A DNA stretch of 23,786 bases from CANLBN01 sp050298695 (GTDB taxonomy: Bacteria > Pseudomonadota > Gammaproteobacteria > Pseudomonadales > Cellvibrionaceae): positions 1 through 23,786 of the forward strand of contig JBNKUQ010000048.1 in NCBI GenBank assembly GCA_050298695.1, read 5' to 3'. How positions within the stretch are numbered: position 1 is the first letter of the stretch; each line of letters starts with the position of its first letter. Position numbers and translations under genes: made by a program. The notes below the pieces were generated by a model. The model did not search any database, was not told the origin of the DNA, and saw only the letters and a program-made list of their open reading frames with translations. Below, piece after piece: positions 1 through 8,217 of this stretch.

Positions 1-2796
1 ATTGTTTTTAAGTCGGTTGTAGGCCAGTGAGGCTTCTTTGCGTATGCCAACAATGCTGGTGAAGTAGGATAAGCCATGAGCTTCGCCTTCTAGCTTGTAA
101 TGTATGGCGGTGTAGGCTTGTGCGGTTTGATTGTAATCGGTTATTACCTGATACAAATGCCGTTCGCATTCATTCATTTTTTTAATAAAATGCTGAGCTT
201 GTTCGGCAAACTCTGAATCACTAAGGCCACTAGAACCTGTGGCTTCAGATTCTGCTTGTTGGATGGCCGCGTCGATGTCGAAGTCGGGATCTATTTTGGG
301 AATTTCCAGTACTAAGGCTTCTGCCTCTTCTTGCTTGTCTTGCAGCCCCTCTAAGTCGTCGGCGAGTTGCTTAATTTTTCGATTGCAGCTATTGATGCTG
401 CCATTAAGCTCGCCCAGTTTTTTTTGTAAGTTGTCACTGTGTTCTTCGGCAGCGCTGTATTCTTGTTGTACTTGAATTAAGGCTTGTTCTAATTCTTCGT
501 AATCACTTAAATCTAAATTTTGTAGGGCGCGTTGTGCTTGCTCTAGGGCGCGATAGGAGACCAGTATCTGTTGAACAATATCACTGCAGCTAACGGGTTG
601 AATGCGTTTAATGGTGTCGTAAATATTGGCAACGCTGCGGTGTGTGGTTTCTGCTTCATCGCATTGCCATTGCAATGTTTCTAATTGTTTTTGTTTTGCC
701 GCTAAGGCGCGTTCGCGAGCGCCTTGACCAAAGACTAGGTCGGCATCATCCAGATCACAGCGAAACATGGTGTAGTTTCCCGAGCCTAAGCCATCGACAG
801 TGACGCCGCGAGCGGTTTTGCTGAGGGCCTTTTCATCGTCGACACGCACTACGCTGCCGTAGGAGGCTGTGACATAGTACTCAACCACTTTATGTTCGAA
901 GCTCATCACCTCAATAATGGATTGTCGCGGTAGCGAAAGTTTTAAGGCATCTCGCTGTGCTTTTTCACCTTGGACAACTTTGGCTTTATTGCGCGAACCT
1001 TTTAGGTTGCGAACAATGCGAATGGCTTGGGCTTCATATTCTGGCTCAACCACAATACTGTACCGCGCCCCACCCATATAACCTTCGATCACCATTTGCC
1101 ACTTGGGATCAATGATCTCGATAAAATCACAAAGCACGCTGGGTTTTGCTTGGGGGCAGGCTTGTTGTATTGCGGCAATCGCCGCGGCCACGTGAGGGGG
1201 ATAATTCACGCGGTGGTGCTCCAGGGTTTGAATTTCTTTTTGTTTGGCGCTGACTTGTTTTTGTAGTTGTAATTGTTGTTGCTGGCGATCGTTGACTAAA
1301 CGCAATAGTTGATCGCGCAGGCTTTCACCGCTTTCGAGATGGTTATTCTCAAGATTTCCCGCATTATGAAACAGCGCGGCGATCGCTTGGTGCTGACTTT
1401 CCTGTTCGATCAGTTGGTCTAATTGATTTTCCAGGTTGGCAATGCCGACCCAGTCAGAGGTCAATAGGGTTTGCGCATCGATACCGTGACTTTCCCCGCC
1501 ATCAATTAATTTTTGTAGTGAGCGACGAAATTCTTTTTGATCGAAGATGGGAATGTCCATCCCTAGAGAATATTGATTTAGTTGCGACAGTAATTGTTTA
1601 ACGGCGCGATAGTTATTATCAAGTTGTTGGCTTTGTAGTAGTAAGGGTTTTGCTTGTTGAGTAATATCGATTTGCCGTTGTTCTATATCGCCTTCGAGTT
1701 TGTCTTTGTCTTTTAGTGCGCTTACGCCTTGACGTTGTGCTGCTAAAGCAACAAGCTGCTCGTGCAGGGATTTCTTTTTTTGTACATTATTTTGTAAGCG
1801 GCTTTCGGTGTCGGCGATGTTGTCTTGAAACTCGCGCTGTTGATTTTTAATATGCAAGTATTGCTGTTGATGTTGGTGAATATCTCGCAATGCACAGGTG
1901 TAAGCACTTAAACAACCGGCGGTCCAATAGCCTACATAATTGCTGGCGATGGTGTTGGCTTCTTCAAGGGAGGCTATCGCGGCTTGCACTTGAGCGGCCT
2001 CGCTCCCCATGCTGTGAATGGTTTTCATTAATTCCGATACTTGACGAATGTCTTCGCTGAGATCTTTCGGCTCCAGTACTTCTTTGGCAACAAAATCATT
2101 AATGCTGCCAACGGGCTTATAGGCCATAAAGTTAGCAAAGGTTTTGGCCGCATGTTTTGCTTCGCGATCGGATACGGCGCCTTTTTGTCCCCGCAGTGCG
2201 CCGTAGAGTCGCCGCAGGTAAGCGCCTTTTTTGTCATAGACTTCGACGGCATTGCTACCTAATTTTTTCTTTAAAAAGCGGGGCAGTTGATCGATGTATT
2301 CGATGTAGGGTTCGCCACCGGCTTCTTTTACAAAGTCTTCTAGGATTAAGTCTTCTTCTTTTTCAATGGCGAGAATTAAGAAGTAAAGTTCTTCTTGACG
2401 GGCTTGGCGTACAGAGCCTGCTGAGTCAAGACTGGCGCGAACCCCCATTACCGCGGCAAAGGCGTCGCCACTTTCGCCTTGTGTCGGATGAAATACGGCG
2501 GCGATATAGCCGTCGCTGGTGCGTGGACGTGAATAGCTGCCATCATCACAACCCAAGACATAGGAGGCTAAGGTTCGGACTTGTTTGCCACCGCGACCTT
2601 TTTGTGTGGTTTCATCTTGGCCGGGGTTGTACATAAATAAGTTTTCGTAGACGCCAGTCATCAAGGACTGTAAGGCATCTGCCGCGGTGGTTTTTCCCGA
2701 ACCGCTGCCACCCGAAAATAAATTAACCGGCCCGAATTCAAATTCAATATTGGGAATGTTGCCCCAGTTGACCAAGATCATTTTTTTACAAAACAT
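1..2796 (-). CDS. mksB: MksB/JetC-type SMC-like condensin ATPase (C-terminus beyond left edge)
   Basis: The ATPase subunit of a MksBEF/Wadjet-type condensin, which loops DNA for chromosome organisation or, with a nuclease partner, cleaves invading plasmids. The frame is open for 932 codons to the left edge without a stop, so the gene is partial. The start ATG overlaps the mksE stop as TGATG, implying translational coupling. Visible parts are an N-terminal ABC head with Walker A GGSGSGKTT (residues 29-37, lysine 35) after the beta strand motif MILVNWGNIP; long Gln/Glu-rich coiled coil from about residue 290; a globular hinge-like region around residues 545-690 (WQMVIEGYMGGARYSIVVEP); then coiled coil again. 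The ABC signature and Walker B motifs are not seen and must lie off the edge, so the full protein is probably well over 1000 residues. Known for the family: it works with MksE and MksF. Calling it Mks rather than Wadjet is uncertain because the next gene is not visible. Confidence 0.88.
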   Translation of the reverse strand, partial: MFCKKMILVNWGNIPNIEFEFGPVNLFSGGSGSGKTTAADALQSLMTGVYENLFMYNPGQDETTQKGRGGKQVRTLASYVLGCDDGSYSRPRTSDGYIAAVFHPTQGESGDAFAAVMGVRASLDSAGSVRQARQEELYFLILAIEKEEDLILEDFVKEAGGEPYIEYIDQLPRFLKKKLGSNAVEVYDKKGAYLRRLYGALRGQKGAVSDREAKHAAKTFANFMAYKPVGSINDFVAKEVLEPKDLSEDIRQVSELMKTIHSMGSEAAQVQAAIASLEEANTIASNYVGYWTAGCLSAYTCALRDIHQHQQQYLHIKNQQREFQDNIADTESRLQNNVQKKKSLHEQLVALAAQRQGVSALKDKDKLEGDIEQRQIDITQQAKPLLLQSQQLDNNYRAVKQLLSQLNQYSLGMDIPIFDQKEFRRSLQKLIDGGESHGIDAQTLLTSDWVGIANLENQLDQLIEQESQHQAIAALFHNAGNLENNHLESGESLRDQLLRLVNDRQQQQLQLQKQVSAKQKEIQTLEHHRVNYPPHVAAAIAAIQQACPQAKPSVLCDFIEIIDPKWQMVIEGYMGGARYSIVVEPEYEAQAIRIVRNLKGSRNKAKVVQGEKAQRDALKLSLPRQSIIEVMSFEHKVVEYYVTASYGSVVRVDDEKALSKTARGVTVDGLGSGNYTMFRCDLDDADLVFGQGARERALAAKQKQLETLQWQCDEAETTHRSVANIYDTIKRIQPVSCSDIVQQILVSYRALEQAQRALQNLDLSDYEELEQALIQVQQEYSAAEEHSDNLQKKLGELNGSINSCNRKIKQLADDLEGLQDKQEEAEALVLEIPKIDPDFDIDAAIQQAESEATGSSGLSDSEFAEQAQHFIKKMNECERHLYQVITDYNQTAQAYTAIHYKLEGEAHGLSYFTSIVGIRKEASLAYNRLKNN

Positions 2797-3458
2797 CAGC
2801 AAGTCTCTCCTTGAGCGGATTCTTTTTGGGCATCGGGCGGATAGAGTGCGGATAGTACATCGTCACTAACAAAACTGGTAATCACCGGTTGTATCGATAA
2901 CCAACTATCTTCGGAGTCTAAATCGGACTCATTGGAGTACTGAATAAGGCGCAATTGTTTTAAGCGTTTAAAAAGATTTTTGCGATCGCTCTGGCTGTCG
3001 GGCAGCGCGCGTTTGAGTAAATTTTTGAGGACAATGACCAAGCTTTCCATTGGCAACATGACGCAACCTTTTTCATCGATTTGCCCTTCGCGCAGGGCTT
3101 TTTCATATTCGACGCGCAACACAATAATCACGCCCACTTCTTGCTGCGACGGTTTGCTGCGAAAGCCTTGGTTGAAGGCTTGGTCGTCGAGACTTTGCAT
3201 CCCCGGCACGATGGCTCCCGGTGGATAGACGCGGATAAAACAAAATTTTTTATTATGTTGTATGGTGACTCGCAGAACGGATAGGTAATCTTCGACCACC
3301 TCGGCACAGCGCAGGTAGCGATCGTATAAGTTACTTTCCACTTGGCTTTCATCGCGGTTAATCATGCCGTAGTCCAGCAGGCGAATCAGCAGTTCGGAAA
3401 ATTCATCCCTGCTGATGTTCAAGGGCTTTAGCATATTTTCTAGTTCATTCGTTAACAT
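2796..3458 (-). CDS. mksE: MksE/JetB-type condensin accessory subunit (DUF4194-like)
   Basis: A 220-residue predicted cytoplasmic protein placed between the MksF-like and MksB-like genes, the position and size expected for the MksE/JetB subunit, a tandem winged-helix protein that bridges the kleisin and the SMC heads. I see no catalytic motif, as expected. The N-terminal half carries helical winged-helix-like segments (ISRDEFSELLIRLLDYGMIN) and a middle beta-rich part (KKFCFIRVYPPGAIVPGM). The C-terminal half (VGVIIVLRVEYEKAL onward) resembles the second winged helix, ending in an acidic tail. It starts 15 bases after the mksF stop with no clear Shine-Dalgarno sequence, so translation probably depends on coupling. 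Its stop overlaps the mksB start. Assignment rests on gene order and overall pattern more than on a diagnostic residue. Confidence 0.8.
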   Translation of the reverse strand: MLTNELENMLKPLNISRDEFSELLIRLLDYGMINRDESQVESNLYDRYLRCAEVVEDYLSVLRVTIQHNKKFCFIRVYPPGAIVPGMQSLDDQAFNQGFRSKPSQQEVGVIIVLRVEYEKALREGQIDEKGCVMLPMESLVIVLKNLLKRALPDSQSDRKNLFKRLKQLRLIQYSNESDLDSEDSWLSIQPVITSFVSDDVLSALYPPDAQKESAQGETC

Positions 3459-3473
3459 AGCAGTAAAATTTTT

Positions 3474-4943
3474 TTAAGTTGGCTCATTTGAAATATCGGA
3501 TTGAATTAGTTCAATGGTGAACTCATCGTAGGCATGGTAATAAGGGTGATCGGTTACTTGGCGGTGTAGGGGCTCGACGCGAAAAGACCATTCGCTGCTC
3601 ATTTGATTAATCGCGCCCACCTCAATCACATGGGCCATTGCCAGTAGTGATGGTGCATCCTCTACTTGTAGTTCTCGTGTGGAAATCTTGCGACCATTTC
3701 GCAAGGATTTGATGACGTAATCGCTGACTTGTGTATTGTTGATCACAAAGGCTTGATCGAGCAATTGTTGTATGAGTAATTCCCGTTGAGCATCGCGGTC
3801 TAAGGTTTGCCTGTGGGTAACGGAGCTATCCACGACCGCTTTGGCTTTGCGCTCCTGGAGGCGAATCGCGGCGGGGTCAATCAAGCCTATTTGCATGCTT
3901 GCCATGTGTTCGGCTGCATGACTTAGGCGACGGTGGTATTCCTCTTCATTTAAGTCGCTTAGCTCTTTGCAAATATCGACAAGGTCATTATTGTGCTGGG
4001 TATTGAGGTAACTCAATTGCCGCATAATAATGTCGGCCCGCTTGGTAAATCCATGGAGGGCTTTACGCAAGGTGGGCAGCATAATATCGGAGGCGCTGCG
4101 CATGCGCTGTTCAATTTGATCGAGAATATAAAGCAGAAAGGATTGATGCTGGGGGCATAAATCAGGAACGGTTCTGCGCAAGTTGCGTTCGGCATCGGCT
4201 TTGGCTTCTTTGCTTTTGCGGCGAATTTTTCGAATGACGCTTTGAATATCTTCGCGGTGCTTTTCAACGCTATCCGCCGATAGGCGCACTTGAATGTCGG
4301 GTTGGAAACGCTTTTCCATAAACTCAAAAAATTGTTCAGTGGCTTGTTGCACGAGTTGTTGCGATTCCACTTCTCGAACCAGTTCGCGCTTGCGTTCTTC
4401 CAGTTCGGAAATCACATCGGTAAAGTCGGCAATAATCCGTTCCGAGTAATCAAAGGCATCGAGCAAATCGTAGACTTCGCCTCTGCTGGCAAAGGCTTCG
4501 AGGGCGTTGAGCGTATTGCGCGTATTGCGGTGGCGCGTTCGCACTTGGGTATTATCCGACTCAATCAAGGCGTGCGCAAAAATTCGCCCCAAACGACTAA
4601 AGGGAAAGGTGGACTGTAGGGTGGCTGGGTCGACTTGTCGCTCAATCCAGCCGCTGGCGATTAGTTGGTTTAATACCCAGGCCGCTTGCTCCCGGGGTGT
4701 TTTAAAGCGTTGGCCATCCTCCTCATCACCCAGGTCATTTGACTCATCGAGAATCACCGAGGATGAGCGCACTAGCGCTTCTTCCAGTATTTCGACTAGC
4801 TGTTGCCGGTTAAGGGATTGGCCATAATCCGCAGAGGAGCTGTACTGGCGTTGATAAAGCAGGCATAAGCACTGAGCAATTTGCTCGCGGTATTTACTGA
4901 CAAGCGGTTTAAAAAAGTACAGTCTTTCATCAGTAAAAAACAT
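3474..4943 (-). CDS. mksF: MksF/JetA-type kleisin-like condensin subunit
   Basis: First gene of the condensin operon, 489 residues. Kleisin subunits (MukF, MksF, JetA) close the SMC ring by contacting both heads. The N-terminus (MFFTDERLYFFKPLVSKYRE) and residues 1-125 look like the winged-helix domain of this family, including a GWIER segment near residue 98 typical of its wing. Residues about 170-260 form a charged helical stretch likely to be coiled coil (EELEERKRELVREVESQQ region), followed by more helices and a C-terminal wHD-like segment ending near QVEDAPSLLAMAHVIEVG. The upstream gap to the 2OG oxygenase is 118 bases and no strong Shine-Dalgarno precedes the ATG. The set mksF-mksE-mksB is transcribed leftward. 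Whether a fourth nuclease gene (jetD/mksG) follows cannot be seen. Family membership is confident; the exact subfamily name less so. Confidence 0.82.
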   Translation of the reverse strand: MFFTDERLYFFKPLVSKYREQIAQCLCLLYQRQYSSSADYGQSLNRQQLVEILEEALVRSSSVILDESNDLGDEEDGQRFKTPREQAAWVLNQLIASGWIERQVDPATLQSTFPFSRLGRIFAHALIESDNTQVRTRHRNTRNTLNALEAFASRGEVYDLLDAFDYSERIIADFTDVISELEERKRELVREVESQQLVQQATEQFFEFMEKRFQPDIQVRLSADSVEKHREDIQSVIRKIRRKSKEAKADAERNLRRTVPDLCPQHQSFLLYILDQIEQRMRSASDIMLPTLRKALHGFTKRADIIMRQLSYLNTQHNNDLVDICKELSDLNEEEYHRRLSHAAEHMASMQIGLIDPAAIRLQERKAKAVVDSSVTHRQTLDRDAQRELLIQQLLDQAFVINNTQVSDYVIKSLRNGRKISTRELQVEDAPSLLAMAHVIEVGAINQMSSEWSFRVEPLHRQVTDHPYYHAYDEFTIELIQSDISNEPT

Positions 4944-4972
4944 AATCAGTACGAAAATAGTGGAGAGGGCAG

Positions 4973-5104
4973 ATGTTCAAAAAAGGAGGCGTAGGATACA
5001 CAAGTTTTGGTCGAGGACACCAGCCCCGATATAAAACAAAACCGAGCTTAAAGGTGGGAAGCTATATTGATGCTCTTAAACGAAACCAACCCGCGATAGC
5101 GTAG
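4973..5104 (+). CDS. Candidate small basic protein, 43 aa
   Basis: Short ORF in the mksF upstream gap, divergent from mksF and overlapping the 3' end of the oxygenase gene on the other strand. It begins MFKKGGVGYTSFGRGHQPRY and ends at TAG. What supports it is a strong purine-rich Shine-Dalgarno (GGAGAGGG, 4962-4969) a few bases before the ATG, which is better than those of mksF, mksE or the neighbouring oxygenase. The predicted peptide is glycine-, lysine- and arginine-rich with no membrane segment or signal peptide. I do not recognise it. It may be chance, because the ribosome-binding-like stretch could simply be the complement of the pyrimidine-rich mksF leader. Confidence 0.3.
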   Translation: MFKKGGVGYTSFGRGHQPRYKTKPSLKVGSYIDALKRNQPAIA

Positions 5105-5724
5105 CGGTCGCTATTTGTTGGTAAGACTTCGTGGGGACACTCTTCGCTAAGAAAAGTCACTAGAGTCGCCCAGCTAGGCTGGACGGTGATGCCTTGCTGG
5201 TCGTCGTTATCTCGATATAGCACTAACTCACCGCCATCACCGGCTTGCCAGTTGGGGTTTAGGTAAAGCACGAGGGATAATACGCGGTTAGCTTTTTCAT
5301 GAAAGGTATCGCCACGAAAGGCATCATAGTGTCGAGCGTAGAATGCACCAGGAGGGTAGTGAGTAAACTGGCTTTCAAAATCGAATAAGCCGAGTAATAA
5401 ATACCGGTTTAGATAGGCTTGTAAGCTGGCTGACCAGTCTAACCATTGACGCTCCGCATCTGACTGGGGGGATATCCAATGGGCTTTATCGGTTCGGATA
5501 CTATTATTTTTGTGTCGCTGTTGTCCGCGACCAATGGCGGTTGTTTTAAATGTGCTCCGCTCTAATTGTTGAATATGTTGCCATAAGGATTGAGCCAGCT
5601 CGGCAGGGAAAGCGCCTGGGTTAATACTGTACCCGTGGGACTCTAAATTCTGTGCAATCTTGGCGAACAATAGTTCGTTGAGACTACCATTTAGGTAGGT
5701 ATCAAGAGCCGTATTTTCTAGCAT
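5062..5724 (-). CDS. 2-oxoglutarate- and Fe(II)-dependent oxygenase (prolyl-4-hydroxylase-like)
   Basis: A 220-residue member of the 2OG-Fe(II) oxygenase superfamily, in the P4H/SM-20-like branch. These enzymes hydroxylate a substrate while converting 2-oxoglutarate to succinate and CO2. The double-stranded beta-helix core spans about residues 115-217. The iron triad is visible as H132 and D134 (ARHYDAF) and H198 (ECPHEV), and the 2-oxoglutarate-binding arginine is R207 (DRYAIAGWFR). The conserved LSLVLYLNPNW and GGELVLY strands are also present. The substrate is unknown; relatives act on ribosomal proteins, translation factors or free residues. It lies downstream of the small secreted protein gene, separated by a strong hairpin, and upstream of mksF in the same direction. 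No good Shine-Dalgarno precedes this ATG. Confidence 0.88.
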   Translation of the reverse strand: MLENTALDTYLNGSLNELLFAKIAQNLESHGYSINPGAFPAELAQSLWQHIQQLERSTFKTTAIGRGQQRHKNNSIRTDKAHWISPQSDAERQWLDWSASLQAYLNRYLLLGLFDFESQFTHYPPGAFYARHYDAFRGDTFHEKANRVLSLVLYLNPNWQAGDGGELVLYRDNDDQQGITVQPSWATLVTFLSEECPHEVLPTNSDRYAIAGWFRLRASI

Positions 5725-5746
5725 AAACGTTGATGACAGTGAAAGG

Positions 5747-5769
5747 GCACCTTGGCTAAGCCAAGGTGC
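5747..5769 (-). terminator. Perfect 10-bp hairpin between two minus-strand genes
   Basis: GCACCTTGGC and GCCAAGGTGC are perfect inverted repeats around a 3-nt TAA loop, just after the stop of the small secreted protein gene and before the oxygenase start. The stem is GC-rich, but the minus-strand tract that follows (CCCTTTCACTG) is a poor U-run. It may therefore be a weak terminator, an attenuator or an mRNA-stabilising stem that lowers oxygenase expression relative to the upstream gene. Confidence 0.55.
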
Positions 5770-5776
5770 GAAAGGA

Positions 5777-6031
5777 TTAATCCAATGATGTGATGGGCTG
5801 GTAGTTGTCGTAACTTAATTCGTTATTAATGCAGCCAAGTAAGTAGTCATTTAATAGTTCTGGTTCGACACCATCATCTTTAGCCCATGCCATACACATT
5901 TCTTTGGCATTGCTAATGACATCAGCAGGGGCTGCTTTTTGAGCTTCTGGCTGTGGTTGGTCTGTGCCAGAGGATTGTGCAAACGCAGATAGTGAAAGTA
6001 GTAAAGCGCTAGCAAAAACAAGGTTTCTCAT
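5777..6031 (-). CDS. Small secreted two-cysteine protein of unknown function, 84 aa
   Basis: Begins with a classical signal peptide (MRNLVFASALLLSLSAFAQ, cleavage predicted near residue 19) followed by a Pro/Gln/Ala-rich linker. A short helical domain of about 45 residues carries two cysteines (KEMCMAWAKDD and LLGCINNEL) that could form one disulfide in the periplasm. The ATG at 6031 was chosen because GGAG lies 7 bases upstream and the signal peptide starts there; a longer in-frame reading to 6121 adds 30 residues that do not look like protein. Function not recognised. It is divergent from the hdfR-like regulator gene, which makes it a possible target of that regulator, though this is only inference from position. 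Confidence 0.75.
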   Translation of the reverse strand: MRNLVFASALLLSLSAFAQSSGTDQPQPEAQKAAPADVISNAKEMCMAWAKDDGVEPELLNDYLLGCINNELSYDNYQPITSLD

Positions 6032-6241
6032 AGTGAATCTCCAGAAAGAGAGGGGGTGGAAGAGCTGGGTAGCTCTAATCTGGGCGGGATATTGAACCTT
6101 TTCTTTTATGTAGAAAATCAAATTATTTTGATGGTGTCGATCACTTTTTTTTGTGGATAAGACATATTGAATACGAGTAAAAATGGTAGGTGATTTTTTA
6201 TTTCGGGCGTAGAATCGGTCGTTTTTTTACGCTTTTTAATT

Positions 6242-7087
6242 ATGAACACAGATTTGTTAAGAACCTTTATCGAAGTAGCCAGAACTCGCCATTTTGGTGA
6301 TGCGGCTGAGAATCTGTATTTGACTCAGTCCGCGGTGAGCGCACGCGTTAAGCAATTGGAGGCGATGCTTGGAATCGCTCTTTTTGATCGACAGCGCAAC
6401 AATATCCTACTTACTCGTGAAGGTGAGCGCTTATTGCCTCATGCTGAAAATATATTGGCCGCTTGGCAGATTGCACTTCAGGATGTTGGAGCCATGTCCA
6501 ATCAATCTATTCAATTAACGCTGGGAGCGACATCCAATTTATGGGATACCTTTATACAGGCTTTACTTCCCACATTGGCGACACGTTTTCCTGAGCTTTA
6601 TATTCGTACCGAAGTTAACACCTCTCAGGAGTTGATTCGCTCTCTGCTAGGTGGACGCTCCGATATGATTGTGGTCATGGATCCACCTGCCAATGACGAT
6701 TTGCGTTCAACTCCTATCGGGCATTTGGAGTTATTAATGGTCAGTAGCCAAAAAGGTGCTTCCATGGAGCAGGTGCCTGAGATTGGTTATGTCTTTGTTG
6801 ATTGGGGAACCGCCTTTAATATGAAGCAGGCGCGTTTATTTGACCGGCCATTGGTGCCTCGCTTGCACACGGGTCAAGCACATATTGCATTGGATTTTTT
6901 ACTGGCTCATGGTGGCTGTGCTTTTCTACCTAAGCTATGGTTAAAAGCCCAATTGAAAAAGGGAATGTTGCATCCTGTGAAGGGTGTCGAGAGTGCTAGC
7001 CAGGACGTTTATTTGGTTGCTTCCACGCGATCGGATAAAGCCCTGCAGTTAGCGCCATTGATAGAAGCCCTGTTAGAAGGTGCATAA
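6242..7087 (+). CDS. hdfR: HdfR-like LysR-family transcriptional regulator
   Basis: LysR-type regulator of 281 residues. The winged helix-turn-helix occupies residues 1-60 and closely follows E. coli HdfR (MNTDLLRTFIEVARTRHFG, then LYLTQSAVSARVKQLE and RQRNNILLTREGERLLP). The effector domain runs from about residue 90 to the end and is more divergent, as usual. HdfR in enterobacteria represses the flagellar master operon flhDC; no flagellar gene is in this window, so the target here is unknown. It ends 62 bases before queA and is divergent from the small secreted protein gene across 210 bases. The ATG at 6242 aligns with the family start, although the AT-rich leader shows no clear Shine-Dalgarno. 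Family membership is certain; the gene symbol rests on N-terminal similarity. Confidence 0.85.
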   Translation: MNTDLLRTFIEVARTRHFGDAAENLYLTQSAVSARVKQLEAMLGIALFDRQRNNILLTREGERLLPHAENILAAWQIALQDVGAMSNQSIQLTLGATSNLWDTFIQALLPTLATRFPELYIRTEVNTSQELIRSLLGGRSDMIVVMDPPANDDLRSTPIGHLELLMVSSQKGASMEQVPEIGYVFVDWGTAFNMKQARLFDRPLVPRLHTGQAHIALDFLLAHGGCAFLPKLWLKAQLKKGMLHPVKGVESASQDVYLVASTRSDKALQLAPLIEALLEGA

Positions 7088-7149
7088 CGTAGCCTTTTGG
7101 GTCATTTTCCGCTACCCTTGCCGCCTTTTTGAGCGAGGACAGACCATCC

Positions 7150-8217
7150 ATGCGCCGTCAGGATTTTGCCTACGACCTTCCCGAAGAATTGATTGCCTAT
7201 CAGCCCGCGCCTGAGCGTACGGGTAGTCGCTTGTTATGTCTCGATGGTGCGAGTGGTGAATGCCGGCATCAGCAATTCCCCGATATTCTGACTGAGTTGC
7301 AAGCGGGAGATGTTATGGTGTTTAACAATACCAAAGTCATTCCCGCGCGTTTATTTGGCCGTAAAGCCTCAGGTGGTAAGCTTGAGATTTTGGTTGAACG
7401 GATTGTGGATGAATATCATTGCCTCGCGCATGTGCGCGCCAGCAAGTCACCTAAACCGGGTAGTGTCGTGTTGCTGGAAAATGGTCTCGAAGTTGAGGTC
7501 ACGGGGCGTCAAGAAGCTTTATTTGAATTGTCCTTCCCTCAGCCCATTTTGGATGTGCTGAATACGGTGGGCCATATTCCCTTGCCGCCTTATATTGAGC
7601 GGGAGGATACCGTCGCCGATCAAACCCGCTATCAAACGGTTTATGGGTCTCAAACTGGTGCCGTTGCCGCGCCAACCGCAGGTTTACACTTTGATGAGCC
7701 CTTGTTAGCGGCGATTCTCGGAAAAGGCGTCGAGATTGTCTATGTGACCTTACATGTTGGGGCAGGAACCTTTCAGCCGGTGCGAGTCGACAATATTGCT
7801 GAACACCAGATGCACAGCGAGTGGATGACCATCAGCCAGGATGTGTGCGACACCATTAATCGAGCCAAGCAAGAGGGGCGGCGTGTTGTCGCTGTGGGCA
7901 CCACGAGTGTGCGCACGCTTGAGTCGGCTGCCCAGCAAAGCCAAGGCGAGTTACTCCAAGCTTATCAAGGTGAAACCGATATCTTTATTGTGCCGGGTTA
8001 TCGCTTTCAAGTAGTAGACGCTTTAATTACCAACTTTCATTTATCGGAATCCACTTTAATGATGCTGGTCTCGGCCTTTGGCGGCTATCGCCATATAATG
8101 CAGGCCTACCAACAGGCCATCGCCGAGCACTACCGCTTTTTTAGCTATGGCGATGCCATGTGGATCACCCGTAACCTTAATGCCCCGGAAGAAAAAATCG
8201 ACAGAGAAAGTGTATGA
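7150..8217 (+). CDS. queA: S-adenosylmethionine:tRNA ribosyltransferase-isomerase QueA
   Basis: QueA transfers and isomerises the ribosyl part of S-adenosylmethionine onto 7-aminomethyl-7-deazaguanine in tRNA anticodons, forming epoxyqueuosine. The 355-residue product matches the E. coli enzyme (356 aa) along its length, with family blocks VFNNTKVIPARLFGRKASGG, GAVAAPTAGLHFD, TLHVGAGTFQPVR, VGTTSVRTLESAA, NFHLSESTLMMLVSAFGGY and YRFFSYGDAMWI. The start was set at the ATG at 7150 because AGGA at 7136-7139 is well spaced and the protein then begins MRRQDFAYDLPEELIA as in homologues; the upstream TTG at 7129 would include the Shine-Dalgarno itself. It overlaps tgt by ATGA, so the two are translationally coupled in the usual queA-tgt operon. 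Confidence 0.97.
   Translation: MRRQDFAYDLPEELIAYQPAPERTGSRLLCLDGASGECRHQQFPDILTELQAGDVMVFNNTKVIPARLFGRKASGGKLEILVERIVDEYHCLAHVRASKSPKPGSVVLLENGLEVEVTGRQEALFELSFPQPILDVLNTVGHIPLPPYIEREDTVADQTRYQTVYGSQTGAVAAPTAGLHFDEPLLAAILGKGVEIVYVTLHVGAGTFQPVRVDNIAEHQMHSEWMTISQDVCDTINRAKQEGRRVVAVGTTSVRTLESAAQQSQGELLQAYQGETDIFIVPGYRFQVVDALITNFHLSESTLMMLVSAFGGYRHIMQAYQQAIAEHYRFFSYGDAMWITRNLNAPEEKIDRESV

Noticed and set aside
2157..2636. Plus-strand open reading of 159 codons inside mksB
   Set aside because: It is antisense to a strongly coding frame with conserved SMC motifs, is extremely Arg/Leu-rich and has no sensible start context.
6032..6121. Thirty-residue N-terminal extension of the small secreted protein
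   Set aside because: It would bury the signal peptide and Shine-Dalgarno inside the reading frame.
7129..7149. TTG start for queA giving seven extra residues
   Set aside because: The AGGA Shine-Dalgarno for the ATG at 7150 lies inside this extension, and homologues start at the later Met.
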